Shown piece after piece: positions 16,312 to 20,762 of a stretch of DNA of 20,762 nt. The notes beneath the pieces are model-generated. The model was not told where the DNA came from and ran no database searches. It was given only the letters and a program-made list of their open reading frames with translations. How positions within the stretch are numbered: position 1 is the first letter of the stretch; each line of letters begins with the position of its first letter. A program made the position numbers and the translations under genes. This stretch comes from Algivirga pacifica. Lineage in GTDB: Bacteria > Bacteroidota > Bacteroidia > Cytophagales > Flammeovirgaceae. Location: positions 1 through 20,762 of the forward strand of contig NZ_BAABJX010000067.1 of the NCBI RefSeq assembly GCF_039543525.1, written 5' to 3'.

Positions 16312-17064
16312 TTAAGTATTCATACCACCGTTGATCTCAATTACTTGACCAGTGATGTAAGAAGACATATCAGAAGCCAAGAAAGCTGTTAGATCAGCAA
16401 CTTCCTCTGCTTTACCACCACGCTTCATAGGGATATTCTCTACCCAAGCAGCAATTTGTTTTTCGTCCAATGCCCCTGTCATTTCTGTTTCAATGAATCC
16501 TGGAGCGATCACGTTACAACGGATATTTCTTGCACCCAACTCCAACGCAACTGACTTAGAGAAACCAATGATACCAGCTTTAGAGGCAGCATAGTTTGCT
16601 TGTCCAGCGTTTCCTCTAACACCTACTACAGAAGACATATTCACGATAGAACCGAACTTCTGCTTCAAGAACGTTCTTAGAGAAGCTTTTGTCAGGTTGA
16701 ATACTGATTTCAAGTTCACCTGAACCACTTGGTCAAACTGCTCTTCAGACATACGCATCAACAGCGTATCCTTTGTGATCCCCGCGTTATTCACAAGAGC
16801 ATCCAACGTTCCAAATTCAGCAGTAAATTCTTTAATCAAGTTTTCAGCATCAGCCATGTTGGATGCATCAGAACGAAAAGCAACACACTTTACACCTTTT
16901 TCAGAAATCTCAGCTGCCAAGGCTTCTGCTTTTGGTGCTGAAGACTCAGAAACATAAGTAAAAGCTACATTTGCTCCCATGTCTGCACATCGCTCTACAA
17001 TTGACTTACCAATACCTCTGGCACCGCCTGTAATCAGAAGATTTTTTCCTTCTAGTAATTTCAT
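16312..17064 (-). CDS. fabG: 3-oxoacyl-[acyl-carrier-protein] reductase
   Basis: FabG reduces 3-oxoacyl-ACP to 3-hydroxyacyl-ACP with NADPH, the first reduction of the type II fatty-acid cycle, in the cytoplasm as a tetramer. The 250-residue protein has TGGARGIG (12-19), NNAG (92-95), N117, and the catalytic S145, Y158 and K162 (YAASK). The segment NVIAPGFIETEMT and the ending YITGQVIEINGGMNT are typical of FabG rather than of general SDRs. It is encoded alone, away from any visible fab cluster, but its close match to the FabG pattern over its whole length supports the name. Confidence 0.92.
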   Translation of the reverse strand: MKLLEGKNLLITGGARGIGKSIVERCADMGANVAFTYVSESSAPKAEALAAEISEKGVKCVAFRSDASNMADAENLIKEFTAEFGTLDALVNNAGITKDTLLMRMSEEQFDQVVQVNLKSVFNLTKASLRTFLKQKFGSIVNMSSVVGVRGNAGQANYAASKAGIIGFSKSVALELGARNIRCNVIAPGFIETEMTGALDEKQIAAWVENIPMKRGGKAEEVADLTAFLASDMSSYITGQVIEINGGMNT

Positions 17065-17148
17065 GATTTTTTAAAAAGTTAAACAGGAAGTCTTGCCCTT
17101 AAAAAGAACAATCCTTCCCTTTCTCAATACAATTTGTGATATGTTTCT

Positions 17149-17156
17149 CAAAGTTA
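17149..17156 (-). promoter_or_regulatory. Candidate fabG -7 box
   Basis: On the - strand this reads TAACTTTG, an exact TAnnTTTG match, 84 bases before the fabG start. The expected TTG is not found at the right spacing. The remaining spacer up to 17391 shows no convincing gene; the open frame at 17093-17308 has no recognisable domain. Confidence 0.45.
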
Positions 17157-17376
17157 TAAAACCTACCCAATTTGAAAAGCCTTCCTTAAAACAAAAAAGG
17201 TGCCCAGGAGTATTTATCTCTCCTCAACACCCTGGTTGTTTCATAGGTATAAGATTTATTGTGTTTCTATTCAGCGAAATCATAAGCGGCTTACTGATTA
17301 TCGCTTAACGTTTATATCACAAATAGTGACACTACAGTCATAAACTCATCAGATCTTATACATGATATATTTAATC

Positions 17377-17398
17377 ATTCTTCATTCTTCATTAAAAA
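17377..17398. repeat. Second copy of the 22-bp ATTCTTC-type word
   Basis: These 22 bases are identical to 11293-11314. Here the word overlaps the stop codon and last two codons of the PspC-domain gene, whereas the first copy abuts a terminator. Confidence 0.8.
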
Positions 17399-17595
17399 TT
17401 ATCGAACCCTTCTTCTTGTGGTACGACAAAAGCTAATATGGCATAGATCACTACCGGAGTTCCTACTCCAAATATTGTTGCAAAGACAAAAGCTAATCTC
17501 ACTAGGGTAGGATCCACCTGAAAATAGCGGCCCAAGCCTCCACATACACCAGAAAGTACTTTGTTGGTCGATGATCTTACTAATTTATCAGTCAT
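17392..17595 (-). CDS. PspC domain-containing small membrane protein
   Basis: The 67-residue protein is almost entirely a PspC domain: KLVRSSTNKVLSGVCGGLGRYFQVDPTLVRLAFV (about 4-37) followed by one membrane span (about 34-57) and the VPQEE end. PspC-domain proteins sit in the inner membrane and in enterobacteria belong to the envelope-stress (phage shock) response; a role here is inferred. The frame extends upstream to 17706, but the extra 37 residues carry no homology-like pattern and the ATG at 17595 gives the normal domain start. No pspA or pspB gene is nearby. Confidence 0.85.
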   Translation of the reverse strand: MTDKLVRSSTNKVLSGVCGGLGRYFQVDPTLVRLAFVFATIFGVGTPVVIYAILAFVVPQEEGFDNF

Positions 17596-18015
17596 GATTT
17601 TACTTGCTTTATTAATTATTTGACACTTTAATAATAGGGAATGAACATTTACGAAATAATGAAAAAGTTCTATTCCGAGGGTTAGGTAATAAGCATAATA
17701 GGGCATCTCCCTACCATGCCTATTGAAGAGGTTATGATTTTTACATTTCTTGTAACTACATGTAATTAATTACGGAGATAACCTTATTCGGGTTACATAA
17801 ATTCATTAATTTCAACAATTACAATAAATCTATTATGGCTATAATTACACTTTTTTAGACATACTGAAGACCTACGTACTCCAATTAGGAAGAAGCAATA
17901 CCCCTAACAATTATTAATGCTATTCGTTATAATAGTAAAGTGACAAAAGATACTAGCGGTATAACACAAGATTAGCTATCTTTGCATTATACAAACCTCT
18001 GAACATATTAATGTT
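17596..18015. other. 420-bp AT-rich divergent spacer
   Basis: There is no convincing gene. It contains a perfect 12-bp palindrome GTAATTAATTAC (17762-17773) and short complementary words (AGGTTAT/ATAACCT at 17729 and 17778; TGTAAC/GTTACA at 17751 and 17792) that would cross one another. The right end carries the promoter box of the next gene. Nothing more can be supported. Confidence 0.5.
17977..17984 (+). promoter_or_regulatory. -7 box of the NqrM-like gene
   Basis: TATCTTTG matches TAnnTTTG exactly and ends 31 bases before the ATG at 18016, nearly the same geometry as at rmuC. A TTG -33 element is not evident. Confidence 0.6.
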
Positions 18016-18210
18016 ATGGAAAATATATTGCCAATTTTATTGGGAATAGGCGTTTTAGCCCTATTCTTTTTATTAATGTCTGTGAAATTAATCTTCAAAA
18101 AGGATGGTAAGTTTGAAGGAACTTGTGCATCTCAAAGTCCTTTCCTCAATCCTGAAGGCAAAACATGTAGTTATTGCGGGAAGGACCCCAATCTTTGTGA
18201 GAATAAATAA
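18016..18210 (+). CDS. Small membrane protein with four cysteines, NqrM-like (DUF539)
   Basis: The 64-residue protein has one membrane span (about 4-26) and a short tail with C37, C51, C54 and C61 in the arrangement GTC...TCSYCGKDPNLC. This resembles NqrM, a maturation factor that helps install iron in the sodium-pumping NADH:quinone reductase, where the tail typically reads C...C..CGGDP..C. No nqr genes are in the window, so the name rests on the cysteine pattern, length and topology alone. It has a consensus -7 box and a strong terminator, making a single-gene unit. Alternative: an unrelated small metal-binding membrane protein. Confidence 0.6.
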   Translation: MENILPILLGIGVLALFFLLMSVKLIFKKDGKFEGTCASQSPFLNPEGKTCSYCGKDPNLCENK

Positions 18211-18230
18211 GACAGATAGCCCATTTGGCT

Positions 18231-18266
18231 AAAAAAGGATCCGATGAAAACATCGGATCCTTTTTT
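18231..18266 (+). terminator. Intrinsic terminator after the NqrM-like gene
   Basis: AAAAAAGGATCCGATG (18231-18246) and CATCGGATCCTTTTTT (18251-18266) form a perfect 16-bp stem with an AAAA loop and flanking A/T runs. Confidence 0.93.
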
Positions 18267-18355
18267 ATATCTAAATATATTGAGAATCAATAGACATTTT
18301 CTATCATTGTGGTCCAAATGTTATTGCTTACATACAAGCCTTTTCAATCGAAACC

Positions 18356-19297
18356 ATGAAAGAGAAATTTTTAATCTACCTAAAAGGAATAGGTATGGGG
18401 GCTGCTGATGTAGTTCCAGGAGTATCAGGGGGCACCATTGCCTTTATTACAGGTATTTATGAAAACCTACTCGATGCCATTCGCTCCGTTGACTTACAAG
18501 CCCTACAACTACTTCTTAAGTTCGACCTCAAAGGGCTATGGACAAAGGTTAACGGTCCTTTTCTGCTTCCCCTTATGGCAGGAATATTCACGGCTATATT
18601 TACATTAGCCAAGCTGATGCGCTTTTTGCTCTCCGACTATCCTATTATGATCTGGTCTTTCTTTTTCGGGTTAATCATTGCTTCAGCATTATTGGTTAGC
18701 AAACAAGTCAAGCAGTGGGGTGTTCAAAGCATTATTGCCTTATTAATTGGAACAGTGATTTCCTACTATATTACGATAGCGGCACCTGCAGAAGCACCTG
18801 AAGGATTAGGATATATATTTTTGGCAGGAGCCATAGCGATCTGTGCCATGATTCTTCCGGGAATCTCAGGCTCTTTCATCCTACTATTATTAGGGCAGTA
18901 CAATCGAGTACTTACTGCTGTTTCCAACTTAGATATTACCAAGATCGCCACCTTCGGAGCCGGTTGTGTAGTGGGTATTTTAGCCTTCAGCAGAGTATTA
19001 CACTTTCTATTGAAACGCTATCATGATGCTACTGTCGCTCTATTGACAGGGTTTATGCTAGGATCATTAAATAAGGTATGGCCTTGGAAAGAAACAGTCT
19101 CTACTTATACGGACCGTCACGGGGTTGTGAAGCCACTTATAGAGGAAAATATTTTACCACAATACTATGAAGGAGAGAACCATTTGGTGTTAGCAATCTG
19201 CTTAGCATTTGCTGGTTTCTTTATGGTTTATGGTATCGAAAAAATCGCTGAGAAGTTTAATACTCCTAAAAGAGAGGCTGTTCATACGGAAGGGTAA
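18356..19297 (+). CDS. DUF368 family polyprenyl-phosphate transporter
   Basis: This 313-residue polytopic membrane protein belongs to DUF368, a family now linked to flipping undecaprenyl phosphate (the peptidoglycan and glycan lipid carrier) back across the inner membrane. Two related motifs mark the internal repeat: ADVVPGVSGGTIAFITGIYENLL (17-39) and AMILPGISGSFILLLLGQYNRVL (164-186), i.e. PGVSGGT and PGISGSF. About eight to nine hydrophobic segments are visible between 12 and 292. A loop of charged residues (about 240-275) probably faces outside the membrane. The gene lies 89 bp after the preceding terminator and is followed by its own terminator, so it is likely monocistronic. The substrate is inferred from the family. 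Confidence 0.9.
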   Translation: MKEKFLIYLKGIGMGAADVVPGVSGGTIAFITGIYENLLDAIRSVDLQALQLLLKFDLKGLWTKVNGPFLLPLMAGIFTAIFTLAKLMRFLLSDYPIMIWSFFFGLIIASALLVSKQVKQWGVQSIIALLIGTVISYYITIAAPAEAPEGLGYIFLAGAIAICAMILPGISGSFILLLLGQYNRVLTAVSNLDITKIATFGAGCVVGILAFSRVLHFLLKRYHDATVALLTGFMLGSLNKVWPWKETVSTYTDRHGVVKPLIEENILPQYYEGENHLVLAICLAFAGFFMVYGIEKIAEKFNTPKREAVHTEG

Positions 19298-19318
19298 AAC
19301 AGTCTACTATAACGTCAA

Positions 19319-19357
19319 AAAAAGTAAGGGCGTTCACAAAGAACGCCCTTACTTTTT
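19319..19357. terminator. Bidirectional terminator after the DUF368 gene
   Basis: AAAAAGTAAGGGCGTTC (19319-19335) and its exact complement (19341-19357) form a 17-bp stem with ACAAA loop. It lies between the converging DUF368 and M16 genes. Confidence 0.92.
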
Positions 19358-19389
19358 ACCTTTTACCTTTTACCTTTTACTTTTTACCT
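19349..19389. repeat. 7-bp tandem repeat TTTTACC
   Basis: Starting in the 3' arm of the terminator, the word TTTTACC is repeated about five times with small variation (one unit TTTTAC, one TTTTTACC). It stops three bases before the stop codon of the M16 gene on the - strand. It has no ORF. Confidence 0.85.
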
Positions 19390-19392
19390 TCA

Positions 19393-20664
19393 TTACCCTA
19401 CTCCTACCTCTACAAAAGGTCCTCTATAATACTTTTCTGCAATCTCTTTAACCTGTTCTACTGTGACCTGATTAACTCTATTCACATAGTGATCATAATA
19501 GTCAAAGGCATAGCCATTCAGGTAAAGCTGCTTCATATAAGTGAGAATCGAGGTGTAGGAATTAATAGACATCACAAAACGTCCGATCATATAGTTCTTT
19601 ACCAGAGCTAACTCCTCTTGCTTTACGCTTTCATTAACTAATAACTCCAGCTCCTTATAAATCTCCGTAAAAGCCTCTTCTTTTCGACTTTTCTGTACGT
19701 CAGCAGCAACCATAAAAAAGCCTTGTTGCTTGGTATTATATTTTCCTGCATAGACACCATAGGTCATTCCTTTGTGCTCCCTCAGGTTTTTCATTAATCG
19801 TGAGCCAAAGTATCCTCCTAGTATCTCATTGGTAACCCCAAAGGCTGTGCGTTCCCGACTCTCAATACCAAAAGTTGTTCTTCCTACTCGAACGGCTGTC
19901 TGCACGGCATTATCTTTTTCCAAATAGACCTTCTTAGAAGCGGTCAACTCCACAAAAGAAGGATAAGCAGGCTCAATACTTTTTGCGCTTACAGAAAGTG
20001 TTCCTACTGTCCTATTCAACACATCTATATCTTCCTCCTTTACAAAGCCCGCACAGAATACTGTAAAAGGTTGTCCTTTAATTGCCACATCATAATAATG
20101 TTTCGCTGCATCTTTAGAAAAAGCCTGAATTTCCTCTATACTCAAGTCATAAGTATATGGATGCTCTTTTCCATAAATAGCTTGTTGAAAATGGCGAGTT
20201 GCTAACACGTTATTCTTCTCTTCATTAACCTTTTTGTTCTGTAGGACAATATTTCGAATATGCTCAAAGTCCTCATCAGGAAAAGCACTTTCAGTGAGAA
20301 TATCCATCAGGATTTGACAAACCTCCAACAAGTATTGATTCATGACATGAACCTCAACGGTGAAGTGGTCATAGGATGAATGTGCCGTTACGGACGCCCC
20401 ATAATACTCCAGTTTTTCACTCAGTTCACTGCTACTCATAGTAGACGTTCCTTCTACTAACATCTTACCAGCAAAAGTGGCTTCTCCTTTCTGTTTTTCA
20501 ATCAACCGCCCTCCTTTAAAAATCAATTGTAACGTTAATACCCGCTCAGGATATACATCCAAAGCATATAATTCAATACCATTTTTCAATACTGTCTTAA
20601 CTGGTTTTGCCAATGGAAAATCACTGACAGAGTAAGCGATAGGAGGCGTTGTTCGATCTAGCAT
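19393..20664 (-). CDS. M16 family peptidase-like protein without the zinc motif
   Basis: The 423-residue protein has the two-domain M16 (pitrilysin/processing-peptidase) layout. In catalytic members a zinc motif HxxEH precedes the GT turn; here that place reads FAGKMLVEGT (64-73), so the histidines and glutamate are absent and this is probably a non-catalytic partner. The second domain has the conserved GGYFGSRLMKNLREHKGMTYG segment (283-303) with the arginine/tyrosine residues that non-catalytic subunits supply to the active one. A catalytic partner would be expected just upstream on the - strand, beyond the right edge. The frame opens at 20715, but the ATG at 20664 (MLDRTTPPI) is chosen because this start is typical of the Bacteroidota proteins. 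No signal peptide is seen. Confidence 0.85.
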   Translation of the reverse strand: MLDRTTPPIAYSVSDFPLAKPVKTVLKNGIELYALDVYPERVLTLQLIFKGGRLIEKQKGEATFAGKMLVEGTSTMSSSELSEKLEYYGASVTAHSSYDHFTVEVHVMNQYLLEVCQILMDILTESAFPDEDFEHIRNIVLQNKKVNEEKNNVLATRHFQQAIYGKEHPYTYDLSIEEIQAFSKDAAKHYYDVAIKGQPFTVFCAGFVKEEDIDVLNRTVGTLSVSAKSIEPAYPSFVELTASKKVYLEKDNAVQTAVRVGRTTFGIESRERTAFGVTNEILGGYFGSRLMKNLREHKGMTYGVYAGKYNTKQQGFFMVAADVQKSRKEEAFTEIYKELELLVNESVKQEELALVKNYMIGRFVMSINSYTSILTYMKQLYLNGYAFDYYDHYVNRVNQVTVEQVKEIAEKYYRGPFVEVGVG

Positions 20665-20711
20665 AGTTTGAGATGGTTTATGTCGTATTTTTATTGATTG
20701 ATGGCTTTGTT

Positions 20712-20743
20712 GCAACGAGTCTATACTCTCTAAGGCTCGTTGC
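20712..20743. other. Inverted repeat upstream of the M16 gene
   Basis: GCAACGAG (20712-20719) is complementary to CTCGTTGC (20736-20743) with a 16-base gap, 48 bases upstream of the chosen M16 start. It could be an operator or the end of an upstream unit; there is no T-run. Confidence 0.4.
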
Positions 20744-20762
20744 TTATTTTTAAATTTTGAAC

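Noticed and set aside
17093..17308. 71-residue open frame in the fabG/PspC spacer
   Set aside because: No recognisable domain, no promoter box, unusual residue mix (many K, F, P); it overlaps the fabG promoter region.
17596..17706. N-terminal extension of the PspC protein
   Set aside because: PspC proteins begin near the KL.RS..NK segment, which follows the ATG at 17595.
17729..17797. Possible pseudoknot from crossing AGGTTAT/ATAACCT and TGTAAC/GTTACA words
   Set aside because: Stems are short and AT-rich, loops are long and no flanking gene needs it; chance pairing is likely.
19349..19389. CRISPR-like array
   Set aside because: Units of 7 bp are adjacent without spacers and no cas gene is present.

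Overview
The window looks like chromosomal DNA from a Bacteroidota bacterium, most likely a marine or environmental Cytophagales/Flammeovirga-type organism; this assignment is inferred from gene content and signals. Supporting points are an outer-membrane TonB-linked receptor of the family-3 beta-barrel type with an N-terminal carboxypeptidase-regulatory domain, a 7TMR-DISM/SpoIIE phosphatase, a DUF4230 protein, an M16 peptidase starting MLDRT, and promoter -7 boxes of the form TAnnTTTG (TATCTTTG, TAACTTTG, TACTTTTG, TACTTTG) with almost no Shine-Dalgarno sequences. Base composition is moderately AT-rich and even across genes, so I see no sign of an imported island. No rRNA, tRNA, transposase, integrase, phage or CRISPR was seen.

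Layout: (1) 1-3128, a polypyrimidine 14-bp tandem repeat, a membrane sensor phosphatase and a DUF4230 protein, both on +. (2) 3205-5790, a long hairpin element and a TonB-linked outer-membrane protein on -. (3) 6111-8960, PEP carboxylase on + with a strong terminator. (4) 8961-9803, two different palindromic elements around a small lipoprotein gene on -. (5) 9983-11345, rarA on +, sharing a bidirectional terminator with (6) 11365-13041, a GH13 alpha-amylase lipoprotein on -. (7) 13246-16265, rmuC, a structured 330-bp spacer, a SiaC/DUF1987 protein and an SDR oxidoreductase on +. (8) 16312-17595, fabG and a PspC-domain protein on -. (9) 18016-19357, an NqrM-like small membrane protein and a DUF368 transporter on +. 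(10) 19393-20664, an M16-type protein on - without the zinc motif, probably the non-catalytic partner of an upstream protease.

Most genes are single transcription units flanked by their own terminator or -7 box; there is no large operon. They are mainly housekeeping: anaplerosis (ppc), fatty-acid synthesis (fabG), replication-fork and recombination upkeep (rarA, rmuC), lipid-carrier recycling (DUF368), starch or maltodextrin use (amylase). The best functional link across the window is between the SpoIIE-type phosphatase (192-2396) and the SiaC-like protein (14979-15347), which belong to families that act as a phosphatase/phosphoprotein pair elsewhere. The most unusual feature is the intergenic DNA: many spacers carry their own palindromic or short-word repeat element, no two of the same structure, and one spacer (14629-14978) may encode a long folded leader or small RNA. 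I did not find a clear undescribed multi-gene system.
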